From contig NC_052018.1 of the NCBI RefSeq assembly GCF_015832195.1, forward strand, positions 69,315,666 through 69,379,665: DNA of 64,000 nt, given 5' to 3'. This document shows, in pieces, positions 48,301-61,047 of this stretch. Under the pieces are notes generated by a model, which saw nothing but the letters and a program-made list of their open reading frames with translations, was not told the origin of the DNA and did no database searches. The stretch is from Motacilla alba alba (taxonomy: Eukaryota; Chordata; Aves; Passeriformes; Motacillidae). Numbering within the stretch: position 1 is the first letter of the stretch; each line of letters starts with the position of its first letter. The translations under genes were made by a program, and so were the position numbers.

Positions 48301-51300
48301 AGATTTGTTATGGTTTTTTTAACTAAAGGAGAGTTAGCTTTAATTCTAACCCCATGCTTTCTGGCCAAGTAGCAGCCTACTGAATGCATTAGCCTAAAAT
48401 CCTGCGGCCCTTCGTCTCCCTCTTGTGGCAACCTCACACTGAAGTTCAGTTTTCTCTAGCTACAGTCTCTTCATTTTTTGTTCAGTTCTACTTATTTCTG
48501 GTCTTCCTCTAAATTTTTGTCCTATGTGAGAAAAAAGAATTATATATGACCTAACCCATGTGACAGATAATGTTTACCCTAAAATAGGTATCCATAAAAG
48601 AAGTAAGATCACTGATTTCCTCTTCTGAATTGCATCTTTATGGAGATTTAAGGCTTTCTGCAAATTACACTGCAAAAATATATTATATATGTTACTTGCT
48701 ATGCTCTTGTGGGAAAATACTGCCTTTTTGACTCCATTTGAGCTCTTGTTTGATTAGGATTCCAAGCCCTCATGGGATCAGGTTTTTGAAAGGAGTGATT
48801 AAATCACTTCCATTATTTTCATTCTCTGTGAATCTCCCCCACGCTATCCAAACTTGGCCACCAGGTCTAGCCTTACTAAGCCCACTTAAATGAAATGAGA
48901 TTGCTCTGTGGTCACTTTTTAGAAGAGCAGGACCTCTGGCCTATACTTAAAAACATTTCTTCATTTTGCAGTTGTCCTGTTAAACTCCTAAGCAGGGATG
49001 AAGCTGAGATGGTTTTGGTCATGGACACTGGGATCCATGGGGTTTCTTAGTGCAACGTCAGGTATTACTTCTTTGTTCATCTTGGCTTTATCGTTGTCTC
49101 TGAAATGTGCATATGAGGATAAAACCCATCACCTTGTCTAAAAAAGTTATTTTGTTATTTGTTTCTCTTACTTGTGTATTTACCATTCACATCCCTTTTG
49201 AGTAATATTAGCTTTGGTTTCATTTGGCCTACAAAAACAGAGACATTACCTCAGTAATCCTAGTGAGGGCTGGTATTTCTTGAGTGCCTGTCAACCAGCT
49301 AACCTGGAGACATTGCCTACAGCTGCAAAAAAGATGCTTGTCCATCTATTAACTACCTAGATATTAAGGACATTTACTGGGAATTATCCTTACAACTCAC
49401 ACCTTAATCTCTGGTCTTCTGAAATAGCCAACAAGTCAGCAAGTGCTTATTATGGCCACTGGTCTTTGACTTGGAAAAAATTCAATCTATTATTTCACAA
49501 CCCTGGTAGCACACTACTATGTGATGAAAGATGCCAGGTTTGGATAACAAACTCCTTTTCCACCGATTCCAATAAAGTGCTGTATTATCTCAAAGGGAAA
49601 TTGTCCTCACCCTTAAGAAAGTTCCTGATTTTTTAGATAAACTGCCTGAGAAGCACCGGGCCTTTCTTTCTGAATAACCTGATGAGTTTCTTTAAGAGGA
49701 GTTAGCATAAAGAAGTGGGAAGTTTTGGTTGCTCTTTTTCTGCCGAGGACACATTGAAAAAGAGAAGTCAGAATGTAAAGAAGCAAAAGATGCCCCAGCA
49801 GCTGAGCCCCTCAGACCTGCCTGGACATTACACCAGCAAATACACTTACAAATTCCACTTACTAGATCTTTTGCGGGGTTTCGGACACGGAAGAAATACA
49901 CAACCAAGGAAGTAGGCAGGAGCTCCCAGATGAAAAGGATCACTCCAAACACTATGTAACCTGCATCTCCCAGCTGACATTTCAGATCTGCCTGTTGAAA
50001 AGTAAAAGAGTAAAGTGTTTAAAAATAAAGATGGCAGCTCATTTGAAGGTGCACGGGGCAATGCCAGAAATTCCATTCTGTAGAGCCAGATCAACCTGGC
50101 TAATGATTAAAGGCATACAAAAAAAAAATCAATATGCTATCTTGGGTACACTATTTCCCTTTCCTCGTCCTGCTATCTTTCCATCAGAAATATTAGTTTA
50201 ATGCAGGGGTCTTCCCAGCTTAAAAGCCTGGCAAGCAATCACTTGATGAAGTGATCAAATTCAGGTAATGAGAAACTAGTTTTCCAATCCCTTTCCTGCT
50301 GGAAATAATTGTAAAGGAACAATCAATGGTCAAGGGCATTGCTTTTAAAAATGAAAGGTTTGGGTCTGTTCAAATTGTTGCACATTCTAAGGCTGAATTA
50401 CCCTGCTGGCACTGCAGCACTAGCTGTGATCTTCTCTCTACATCTCCACCACCGCCCATAGCTACAGAGGGCAAATCTTGTCCTTTCATGTGTTTTGTAC
50501 AGAAGAGAAAAGGCTGTTTCTGACCGGTGACCTGAGGCAATACTGTACATTTATTGGGCTAATTTTAAAAGTGCCTTTTGAGTCTGGTACTAAATTGAGT
50601 ACCCACTCATTCATTCCAGGCCCTTTACATATAGTTCAAATAACTTACCCCAAAATTCACGCAACCCTAATATCACAAGCCAGAATAGATGTTCAAAAAA
50701 TGTAGTAGTAACTCAAGGGCTGAAAAGCATTCCAGTGAGTGCCCAGTGAACAACCTCTGCCTCCAGAGGGCAAACAGGACCAAGCAACTCTGGCCATACC
50801 AGCCCCTATTACTCCAGACTGTAGGAGTCAGAGAAAAAGTTGCCCCTTGCAAGGGGTCAGCAGGAGCAGCAGCAACTCCTCAGGGCTTAACAAGAGGGAA
50901 ATTGTTTGTTTGATTTGAGGGGAAAGTCAGAGCCTAATGCCCTTCTGCCTAAACCTCTGTGCTCTAATTTCACTGGCAACACCTGCAGTCCTCTTCTCTG
51001 CACTGCAGCAGGGTTGATTAAAAGTCCCTTGACAGACCCTACTCAACTTACACATAACAATGTCCTCAGGGCAATCCTATCCTACTCTTCACCTACTTCT
51101 TAATTAGAGTTTTACCTACTGCTCAACAGAAATTTGTTAATGGCTGCAGGTTTGCTTGGCCACCTGGGCAATACAAGGTCCCTGCATGGCTGGGAACACT
51201 GCTTTGGATCTGCAGGTGCTTGCTGATTGCAGGGAAGACATGGGATTTTGAGGCCAAACAAAAGATACTCATGATCCAAACCCTGGCCCAGAGCTGGAAA

Positions 51301-54300
51301 AATACTGGGACCTAAATACACTCTTCAAAGCAAAGAAAGGAGCTAGATGCTGAAATTTATTAGAATTCATCAAATAATCCCCTGCTACTTCCTTTAGAGT
51401 TTTTATTACTGTTACATTTACTGTAAATTGTCACTTGCAATTAAAGGTTGGGAAGAGTCATAGCCTTATCCTCAAACAACAGAAATTATTATGCTAATTC
51501 CAGAATTAAAGTAAATAACCCCACAGCCCTGGATGGCAGTGGGAGATGTTATGATGTCTTAGAACTGAGCATTTCAGCGGAATCAACTACTGTTTTTCTG
51601 CTTCTCTACGTACAATACAGTCTTTACAGTGGCCAAAATACACGTTTTAAGAACAGGTGCTCTTTCTTTTGACAACAAAATCAAGGTAAATAAAAGCTTG
51701 ATTTTTTAAAATTATTTGTCTTGTGGTTACTTTTTTCTTTTAGCACAGAACTGGAGTTTTTATCCTTATGCCAAAATGATCAGATGTTTGTATTCCTGGA
51801 GCAAAACAATCTTGGTGCCTTGAATAAAAGAAATAAAATAGGGTTTGAATATATTTATTCCTCTTGTGATAGCATTTAGGGAGTCAATCATCAGCTAGAG
51901 AATTAGGTTTTCTCATTAGCAAATATTTTCATACTTGCCTGATCTGACACGTTGTACCAATCGTAATCAAAAGAGTTGACTTTCTTGGTTTGGGAGAACG
52001 ATAAGATGAACAAGTTGTAGCAGGCTCGTGAGGTATAAAGTAGTATAACAGTCACTCCTATGCTTGTCACCTGACAGACAGATGAGCCCTGGAAGAGATT
52101 TAAGCGCAGGTTATTATTCATAAGGGAAGTTGAGAACAATTTTGCTTTGCATGGACTTTGAGAGTTGTCATGCTAGTCTGTCCCATGCGATTGACTTTTT
52201 GTCTTTCCTTCTTTGGCTAGTATATCCTATTTTATGTATATTCCTGTATTTTATCAGCACAGCGGTTTCGAGGCAATGGTAGCAGTTCCAGCCCTTACCA
52301 AGATGGGCTGTGACTAATTTTTACATTTTATTGAACAAGTGCTATTTTCAGAGCAGTGAAAACATGGAAGACCCACACTTGGCAAGAGGTGGAGTGACAG
52401 AATTCAGCCTTCAGCTCTGCACTAGCTACAGAGCATCCTGTATCAGATGCTGGCTAGCATGATGCAACCTTGCATCTTTTTACAACTGCTTGCTTTGCAC
52501 CAATTTCACAAGTACAGAGCAGGTCATAACAGTCAGCACTTAAACACAGCACAGACAGGAACAGAACATCCTGCCTCAGCTAATGTCAACACAGAGGAGA
52601 CAAAGTGGAAGCACAGCCCATGAGCAGAGTGACCATGGCAGGGCAGAGTGGCAGCTTGAGCACAAGGAGAGGAATGAGACTGCAAGTGTGAAACTGGAGC
52701 AGTTCCTAAGCCCTAGAGAGAAAACTGGACAAAGCAGGAGAAAGACCTTGATCCAGTGAGAGGAGTAAGTCCCTGTCAAGTGGACAGGGTCACTGTCAGG
52801 GCCTGAGACATCAGCACAGGAGTTGTAGCACAAAGGAAGCATGGAAGGAAGGAATCCAGGAGCCATGGCTGCAGGGATCTGTGTGAGTCTGATCAGAGAG
52901 GCAGGCAGCTGTACAAAACTGGGACTGGCTTTAAAAGAAACTCTAAGTAAATTCTTTGTAGTTGGCTCTGGAATAGTGCTTTGCACAGCTAAAGGAGGAA
53001 AGATGGGGTTAATGTGCTGTGTGCATTTAGAGGTAAGCTGCCTTGCAGTCATTTTCTCCTCTAGCCCTGCCCTCTCCCTCTCCTGGCAGAGACCCACACC
53101 AGGAGGATGGGTTCCTTTCATCTATGTGAGAGAGACAGGCCAGGAGAGAAGCTGTTTTTCCCTGCCACAGGACCTTTTAAACCAGTGTAGGAGACTGGAA
53201 AGTCTGCGTCTTATTCCCTCTGCTCACACCCTGCTTCCAGGTTTGCAGCTGAGGGTCAGAGGTTCAAAGCACTGTGGCTGGCAGAGCAGACACAGCAGAA
53301 GGGCTAAAGAAGTATCAGAGGAAGTTGTCAAGCCACCATGTCCTGAATTCCTGGACTTCAGGAGACTACCAGGGCTCCAGTGCTGCTCACCCACACTGTT
53401 GGCTATTAGCCCTGCAGCTTTATTGACCCAGCTCCTCAGTCTGCCCTCCCAAGTGAGCATAAGTTAAGAGAAGCTCAGGGAGTATTTACAAAAGTCTGTG
53501 GAAAAAAAGCTTGCCTGTCTTCCCAGCAAAATGACATTGGTTCAGTGAACAGCCAGGCTCTGAAAATACCCAGTGCAGTCATTATCTCTGAATTCCAGCT
53601 TATAACAGCCTGGAAACGCCACCATTCACCAGGCCATAACCTGCAGCCATGTCAGGAGAGAGCCAAGAGACTGCAGCTACTCAGGAACTGAAGCCAGATC
53701 CATAGCAGGCAGTGGTGAAAGCTGTGGCAATACCAGCGAGCAGGAAATGCTTTAAAGAGGAAATGTTTGCTAGGCACTTCTCTGTTCTCCTTCGATACTA
53801 ACAAGTCAGTGGTGCTGTCATGGAAACTGAGGGAGAGAGAGCAGAGAGAAGCTGCTGACTGGCACATACCATATCCCAGCTTGGTGGCATTTACAGATTG
53901 CAGATAGCAGAAGCAAAGAGCAGAACAGGGTTGGTATTGCCCTGTATAGATTTCCCTACATTCAGCTGTCATTCTTTAACAGTTAATAGTTAAATGTGTA
54001 GAGATTTAACAAACTTCCATCCCACCAAATAAAAAAAGCAGATAAAGTGTCCTGCTTTTGCTTCCATACACTTCAAATGCTTCAAATACACTTAGTGAGT
54101 CAGTGAAGGGAGAAGGAAGCAGTGAAAGTAAATCCAGAGGAATCATTTTTCTGTCACAGGCCCCTGCAGAAAGGAAGGGGAGCCCCAAGCTGGTAGTGTG
54201 TCCCACCAGAGAACCAGCCCAAGTCAGCACCTAAGGGCAGGGCTGTGCACCTCCTTGGTGCTGGCACAGCCCTGGCACAGAGCACCATGATGGTTCCCCA

Positions 54301-57300
54301 TGCCAGGTCATGGAGATGAATGTGTTTTCACATGTGGTTGGAAGATATGTGCCAGCAAGTGGGAAATGCAAATAAAAGGCTGCCAGTACTGATGCCTACC
54401 TACATGCACCACAGAGTATGCATTATCTCCAACAGTATGTCTGTCATATCACTGCAGAGAATGGATTTTTCTTCTCTAGATAGCTTTTTGGCATAACAGT
54501 AGCAGATAAAACCAGGATGTTTTATTCACAGCTAGTTTCAGTCATCTGTATCCCTAAAGTATGTGCAGTCAAACCCTGCTGGAAGTCCTCAGAGGAACTC
54601 CCATTTCAGGTCAGCAGAAAGGAGGAGCAAATCACTCTTTAACTTCCACTTCCACATTCAAACTTTCATCAGCTGAGTGCTCTGTCCTTTCCTATCTGCA
54701 GTAATGTTAGAGATCCTTTGGGTTTTGTGAAATAGTTTGGAGTAAAGGTTTGGTTTCCTGCAGAAGGAGAAAACAGAACAAAACCAAAACCAAACTAAAA
54801 CAGAACCAAAACCTCCTTCATGTTAACACTGCATTTTTTACAGATATTTATGCCCCTGTGATTTGCAGCACAAGAAAAACTTTTCTTACTAATAGAAATA
54901 ATCCATTGCCAGTGCCCTTTGGTCAGCAAATGACAGGCTTGAAAGAAACAAAACTAAGCAGTGTTTTTAAATCTTCTATTCAGCCCTGAACTTTTAGTTG
55001 TTGTGCAGCATGGCCGGATTTGATTAAACAGGAAATGTACTATTTCATCTGATTAGGTAAATGTAGAGAGGAATTCTCTGATAAGGTTTTCTAAATAGCA
55101 GGTGAACCTTAAATTTTTAAAGGATTTGTTGTGGTGGTAACAGCAATATGTTATTGGTTACACTGATAATTCCAGATTTAACTGTCTTCTGCAAGTGCAA
55201 GGACTTTTGAAAGCCATTTCATTATTTATAGATACAAAACATCTTCACTGATTTTATAATAAACACTGCATGCTTATGTGATGCCACCCAGCTCCTTGAC
55301 CACTGAATGTGTTCAAAGATATAAACCTAACAATATTTCTTTAAAGAACATCCTTTAGAGCAAGAGGAGACACCTTTTAACTCTTTTCCTCAGCTGACTA
55401 AGTTATAATGTGTTAAGTCTTTTAAAACACATTCTCATTATCTATAGGAATACATATAAGAATATGCAAGTATATAAAGAGAGATTCATATTTCTCCATC
55501 TGGCTTATCTTCAGCATGCTGCTACCTTAAACAGTTAACTTAGTCAATGATTTGACAAGCTGAAGGATTTTGAAATACAGGCCACTTCTATGTTGCAGTA
55601 CTGAAATGAAGTGGTCTTCAGACAAGGGACCCAGAGAAAGCAGTGTCCGCTTGAAAAGAGCTGTGAGAAACTCCAGCCAAAAAGTTATGCAAAATCTGCC
55701 TCAAAACCACATATTTGGGATCACTGGTTTTAACCAAAAGCTCCCTTGCTACCATTTAATGTTTAATTCATGTACTGAACACGATGGCCAGCCAAGCACA
55801 GGCTGTGAAGTTTAAGGCCTCCAGCTCTGAGGCTTTGTGACTTTGCCTTGCACTGCCCTTGTATCTCAGAAGGTACTTGAAAAGAACTGAAAATGTACCT
55901 TACCTTGGACTCCAAGTAAATGTTGGCTAAAGACATCTTGGAGATCTTATACAGGCAGATGGAGAGTGAAACAGCGCACAGCACAAACAATGTGTCATTA
56001 ATTGCCACCCGGACAGAGACAATGATTTTTCTCTCTGAATTCTGTGTCCTCACCAATACTGCACATGTTAAATTCACCAAGAGGAAGAGGAGACTTATGA
56101 AAAGAGAAGCCAGGTAGAGGGGCAACCTGGGAGAGTGAGAAGAAAACAGTTTTAGCAACATTGTTCAGCAAGTGTCAATCATGATCTGGAAGTTGCACTC
56201 TGGGAAATGAAATCTGCCTGTGTTGGGCTGCCACAGCTGACAGAGTAACCACCTGCCTGAGCCAAAATCAAAGTGCTCCAGATTGCTGGAGAGATTAGCC
56301 TAGCCCATTTCAAACCTGTTTTTACAGTTACACAACAAGCTGTGAGTAAAGCAACTTATATCAAGCAGCAAAACATGGAAGACTGCAGCAGAAACTGAAC
56401 AGGACAGTTCTCAAAAACTGCTTTAAAAATACATGAACCTTCTTAGACCATGCACTTCATACACAGCACAAACCCTCTGCCTAATCGCTCCCAGAAGAAA
56501 CCTCTGCCTGGAATGTACTGTTTTTGACCCTGGTTTTACTATACCACCACTGCCTCTTAAAGCATCACTGACTGTTAATGTTTGTCATCAGATACCAAAT
56601 TAGGGAAGTGTCTAACAGCAGGAAAAATCTCCAAGTTACTGGTTTCCTAGCTTCCATCTCTGTCTCTTTTCCTAACCAATCTGGTCATGGTCAACCTCTT
56701 GAAAGAAACATCAAGAAATTTACCTATGCATATTGCTTCTGTGTTGGCATCTTGCCATCTAGGCCAGGAAAAATGTGTATTTACACCACCACAGAAGCAG
56801 ACCTGTAACCAAAATGTGACAGACAGAAGCCCAGGAGTTGGACTGTTTTTATTCATCTGATTCTTTTTCAACCCACCCAGCACTGATACTTACAGTATAA
56901 GCATACCGTGTAATCAAGGTATTACACGGTATGTAATTTTTTATTTATTACTGCGTGTAATTCCTCCTCATGCCTACACAAACCTGTGGGGCTTTCCATA
57001 AAAAAAAAAAAAAAAGAGCATACTTCCATTTAAAGTATTTGCTTAGTTCATTACCATTGCTGACCAAGGAAATTACTGATAAAATACATAATCTGCAGTC
57101 ACTGAACAAGAGGTTTTGGCCCCAGCTTTTCATGCCTGTTGGGAACTTTGAATTTGGCTGACAACAAACATACAGACTGTCCCTGAGGAATCCGGTTCCA
57201 ATTGTTTAACAATACTTTACCCAGTGGGGATCTTTACCTTTCACACATTCATATTCTTTTGGGTTAGCATCAATGCAGCTACAAAGCTGAAGCATAGCTG

Positions 57301-60300
57301 GCTTCTTTTCAGAGGGCAGGAAAGGAGAAGATACACCTTTGAGATATTTTAACTGTGTTACAGGGAGAACTGAAAGCCTAAAAGCTTGTGAATCAATGCC
57401 TTTCTTTCCAGATGTATCTGGCAGTTAGCAAGGATGCTGTTTTTTCCTTGCCAGGCACGGAAATTCCCTCTCAGCAGGAAGATTGTGCTCATTCTTAACT
57501 TCCCAGGGCAGGGCTCTGTTTTTAGGATAAGCAGCTGGAGGTAGTTCCTTTAAACCTCATAGTCTAATGCAGGAAGCACTGCACTCCTGAAGCTCCTCTC
57601 TCACACGGTTTCCTCTGTAATGGTGGTATATTTACAGCTTTTATTAGTACCTCAGAAGTCTTTAAATAGTGGTCACATGTCTTCCTTTCCTTCCCCTCCC
57701 AAAGTCCCATCTCTAGTCCCCTTGTGGGGGCTTGTGAGGTAGGGCACACTCTTACATCTGCCTTGTTTGTGGGACAGTAAGTACATGCCCTCCTCTTGCT
57801 CACCTTAGCCAGAAGGACCTTCTGCTGCAGCACAGCCTGCATGCTGGCATGCATCAAGCTGGCTTGCAACCAGCAAGGCTGAGAGGCTTCCAGGCTAGGC
57901 TCCTTCTCTGCAGACTTCAGCAAAAAAAACCCCAAAAACCAAAAAACAACAACAAAAAAAATCCCGGTGCTTTCACACTCTCGTGCCCACACACTCCCAT
58001 ATGTGCCAGGGTGAGCTGTCGTGGCCAGTCAGTTGTGCAGCTCTTCACACGAGGATCTTCCAGCCCCCTTATTAACATGATGTGGCTGGGGAAACGGCTG
58101 CCTGATTTGCAATGCAATAGCAGCATTGTTGCTGAATTTATGGAAAAGCACTGATAGAGATGCAGACTGTCTCTCTAGGGGAAGGGTTTTAGGGTCTCAG
58201 AAGATAAAGGCAGAAAGTATCTTTACAATTCAACGACAACAGCACCTACAAGGCATGAAGAAGCATATGGAGTTTTATAGAAAACAGAAAAGCAGGGCAG
58301 GAGAGGTGTTTCCAGATTGCACCAGTGAAAGTGCAAGTGAAAGTTCAAAGGCCCATTGTGCCTAATCCCCACTTTGGGACTAGTGTTTAAAGGAACCTTG
58401 TGTGATCTGGTTTGGCTGGGGAAGACACATGCCAGGCTGTTCTGTTCCTTCTGTGTCAGGCTGAATACACTCGTAAGTTTTTCTTTGAGCTGAAAACAAA
58501 ACCTCAGATAAATGCAGTGAGTTTTGCCTCGTTTAATAGGAAAATCTGTTTGAAATTACTGTACTTTGTATGCAGTGTTTGAGGCTTCTGTGTAACAAGA
58601 CATGCACACACAGCACAGTAAGCCTCATCCAAAAACCTGGTGACAGTAAGAAATCCCCAAGTCCAGGGAGACAGGCAGAAGGACTGTTTAAATATGAAAT
58701 TTGGCACAGGCTTCAGCTTGAGCTCTTTTACTAATATTGTAAAGGCTGTTCTGAATAAAGTTTGTTCTGAATGAAGTTTGAATAAAGTAAGATTTTGGAT
58801 CCCCGATAGGATTTATAGGATTTAATATTTTTTTTTTTTCATCTGAAATGATTCCCATTCCTGAGACCTGTGTCAGTACACGGACAGAAGTCCTACCTCT
58901 CAGTTGCCCCATTTATGTTGCCATCATCTGTTGCAAAAATGACAATACCAGGCAATAAGTCTCACACTTATTAAAGAAAATGGAGGGAAAAATGAAAAAG
59001 TGGACATTCAGTAATGAAGAAAAACCAGATTCAGTAAGTGCAGATTCCAGATCAGTCTGTAGGCCTTGCATCTTTCCATTATTTATCTCTCCCTCAGGAT
59101 CTGAGCACCTGATCTAATGAAAGATGTCCCTGCCCGTGGGACATGCGTTGGACTAGATGATCTTTAAAGGGCCTTTCCAACACAAGCTACTATGTAAGTC
59201 TGTGCTCTTTCACTAGCTTGCTACAATTAATTCCTCTGCGGTTGCGCACACATTACATAATTTCAATTGCCCTGTGTAAGATAGGAAATGAGGTCAGCTT
59301 TATTAACATAGCTCTTTTAGACAAACTAACCACACTCATGCTGCGATTGAGATGTTAAAACAAAATACAACTGAAATCCCTTACCAACAGAGCTGAGCTA
59401 GGAAGAAAAAACTAGGCCAGATCCAAGAGTGATTTGTATTAGAAATCCAGTGGGGAAGAGTCAGGGTGGACATGGAGCTCTCGTGAGTAGGGTAGTCTGT
59501 GCATGAGTAATTCTAGCCACAGTTCATTTGTATTTAGGAACAAAATGCTCCAAAAGCTACATGCAGGTTGCTAATGCAGTCCCTTCATAGGCATTGACTA
59601 AGTATCACGAGCTCCCTGTGCTTCAAGAAAGACATTTTAAAGCAGTGTTCAGGAATAAAGCCTTGCCACAAGCATCAGTAACAGATGAGGTTCAAAGCCT
59701 CTAGCTCTCACCTCTAAAGCCATGCAGGAACCTGTCCACAGACAGCCCTGTACCACCCTGAGCTGGCTCTGTGCACAGCGATCCTCTTTGTCTCTCTTGC
59801 CTGTGTGCCCCATCAGGGGCAGCCAGATTTGCTCTGGGGGACCTGCCTGGGGTATGCTCTGCTTGTCTGCCAGCCCAGCCCCTACTCCTGGATTTTCTTC
59901 TTACAGGAACCAGAGTGCAAAAGGGGGGTTCAAAGCTGCAGTTCAGCCTGGGGTCCACATTTGTGAGTCAGCCATCACACTCTGCATTTCCCATGCCCTA
60001 CCCAGCCCACCTCAAGCCTGCTCTTACTGTACTGTCCTTATACTAAAGATGATTCCCAAAGCACTTGGTACAGATGATTGTCTCACAAGCTGTATGAAAA
60101 ACCAGTAGGATAACAAATTTCTAGACAAGGATAGTGATAATATTTGCCCTGTTGATACAGTACTATGTTCTCCTAATAGTCAGCAAGTAAGAAGTCAGAT
60201 TGCAGTTTAAATTATTCTGTTTTCCTATCCTGAATTAATATTGTAAATTCTTTCTTTAGAAGGGAGACAACCTGTCTCTCTCTCCTCCTTCTAAACAGCA

Positions 60301-61047
60301 TTGCCCACCTGAGGCTTTTAAGACTCATTGGCACAACAAACATTTATTTATTGAGCTCTTCCTGAGCTTTCTGGACATTACTGCCCTTTGGGGTTCTTTC
60401 AAATACATTCTGATAGCTTCTCCTCCAGAACAAGTGCCAAATAAATCTCTCCACCTAAATGTAAATCTACCATAACCTCAACTCTATGGAGTCAGGGGAG
60501 GTCATCTATAAGCTCCCAAACACATCATGAAATTGAATCCATTCTCCCTAGCTCTTTCTCTTTACAATTTGTCCATCATCTTCCCAAAATTTTCAAGACT
60601 TCTATTACATTGACCTCACAGGTTAAAACATACCCACTCCCACTCATTCCTGTAAAAAAAACCAAAACATCACTCTGCTTCTTCAGCACTGGATATGAAT
60701 TTACCTAGTAATACAAATGTTAAGAACCAATAAACAAATCCACAGGGTGGGTATTTTCTGCTTGCATTAGAAATATTTGCTTTTGAAATATGTGACTGTC
60801 TAAAAATTAGCCCTGTGTTGAGAAAGGACACAGTCACCTAAAGGTCATAGGAAGAAGGTGGCTTCAGAACCATCATCATCAAACATTGGCATACAAATAT
60901 GAATAGCTGAAATATGAGTGTCACAAATTAGAAAATATGTTTCTCAAACAGCACGGCTGCTCTTCCCTCCCACATTCAATGTTTGCAAAGTTCTTACCTG
61001 TATTTCAGTAGCTCTGGGGAATATTTTGACTTAGCTTTGAAAATCAC
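45276..61047 (-). CDS. GPR137B: GPR137B, lysosomal 7-TM protein (coding exons 2-7; exon 1 beyond the right edge)
   Basis: An orphan seven-transmembrane protein of the lysosomal membrane, reported to regulate Rag GTPases/mTORC1 and osteoclast function. Exons on the complement, in transcript order: 60998..61047, 55904..56126, 51939..52088, 49863..49991, 46939..47063, 45276..45387. Together they give 789 nt in phase with stop, about 262 C-terminal residues. The large first exon (N-terminus and early TMs up to YFTQ in human) is not in the window; 61048-64000 was searched. Visible parts: [18 protein letters not shown] segments in [18 protein letters not shown] and [20 protein letters not shown]6 in [21 protein letters not shown]7 in [20 protein letters not shown], then a cytoplasmic tail with [17 protein letters not shown] and a divergent end. 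It matches GPR137B better than paralogues through [16 protein letters not shown] and the tail. Intron 4 uses a GC donor. Confidence 0.95.
46939..47063 (-). CDS. GPR137B: GPR137B exon 6 (cytoplasmic tail)
   Basis: 125 nt encoding [20 protein letters not shown] and [20 protein letters not shown]. Acceptor CTTCCCTCAG, wait-free of upstream AG, donor AG|GTGAGA. The acidic SDDDLAWN motif is conserved in GPR137 proteins. Confidence 0.95.
48113..48169. repeat. 19-bp tandem repeat, three copies
   Basis: TGAATTATTTCATATTCAC at 48113-48131 and 48132-48150, with a third diverged copy at 48151-48169. Confidence 0.92.
49863..49991 (-). CDS. GPR137B: GPR137B exon 5 (TM7)
   Basis: 43 codons, phase 0-0: [20 protein letters not shown], then [20 protein letters not shown] and DL. 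Human has ADLKNQLGDAGYVLFG. Acceptor TTTCAACAG, donor CTA|GTAAGT. Confidence 0.96.
49992..51938 (-). other. GPR137B intron 4 (GC-AG intron)
   Basis: 1.95 kb. The donor is GCAAGT (51938-51933) after exon 4; the acceptor is TTTCAACAG before exon 5. Otherwise no features recognised. Confidence 0.9.
51939..52088 (-). CDS. GPR137B: GPR137B exon 4 (TM6 and loop)
   Basis: 50 codons, phase 0-0: [20 protein letters not shown] onward, ending [10 protein letters not shown]. The donor reads CAG|GCAAGT, a GC splice site; using GT two positions away would break the frame against the next exon. Confidence 0.95.
52089..55903 (-). other. GPR137B intron 3
   Basis: 3.8 kb. The part from about 52560 to 54300 is GC-richer than the neighbouring introns and holds overlapping open frames of 181 aa (minus) and 208 aa (plus) without recognised homology. 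An A/C-rich tract lies at 54771-54812. Confidence 0.6.
55904..56126 (-). CDS. GPR137B: GPR137B exon 3 (two TM segments)
   Basis: 223 nt. Two hydrophobic segments flank the [14 protein letters not shown] loop (human has KTGNWERKVIVSVR). Ends [12 protein letters not shown] with donor GTAAGG. Confidence 0.97.
56902..56933. repeat. Perfect 13-bp inverted repeat with 6-base loop
   Basis: Arms CATACCGTGTAAT (56902-56914) and ATTACACGGTATG (56921-56933) are exact reverse complements around CAAGGT. Confidence 0.95.
59112..59200 (+). mobile_element. CR1 LINE 3'-end fragment
   Basis: About 90 bp matching the terminal part of bird CR1: GATGTCCCTGCCCGTGGGAC, GTTGGACTAGATGATCTTTA and CCTTTCCAACACAAGCTACT. 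The terminal ATTCTATG-type octamers have decayed. Confidence 0.85.
60998..61047 (-). CDS. GPR137B: GPR137B exon 2
   Basis: 50 nt encoding [16 protein letters not shown] and two bases. Acceptor GTTTTGCAG, donor AG|GTAAGA. Short cytoplasmic loop, essentially identical to human. Confidence 0.95.

Larger units (their letters stand above)
45388..49862 (-). other. GPR137B introns 5 and 6
   Basis: Apart from exon 6, this is unremarkable intron sequence. A 19-bp tandem repeat lies at 48113-48169. Small open frames show no recognisable homology. Confidence 0.65.
56127..60997 (-). other. GPR137B intron 2
   Basis: 4.9 kb with a perfect inverted repeat (56902-56933), a 15-base A run (about 57000-57015), an A/C tract (57920-57961) and a CR1 3' fragment (59112-59200). 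No exon recognised. Confidence 0.65.

Noticed and set aside
56990..57015. Poly(A) run as the tail of a processed pseudogene
   Set aside because: No gene-like sequence or poly(A) signal upstream and no target-site duplication seen.
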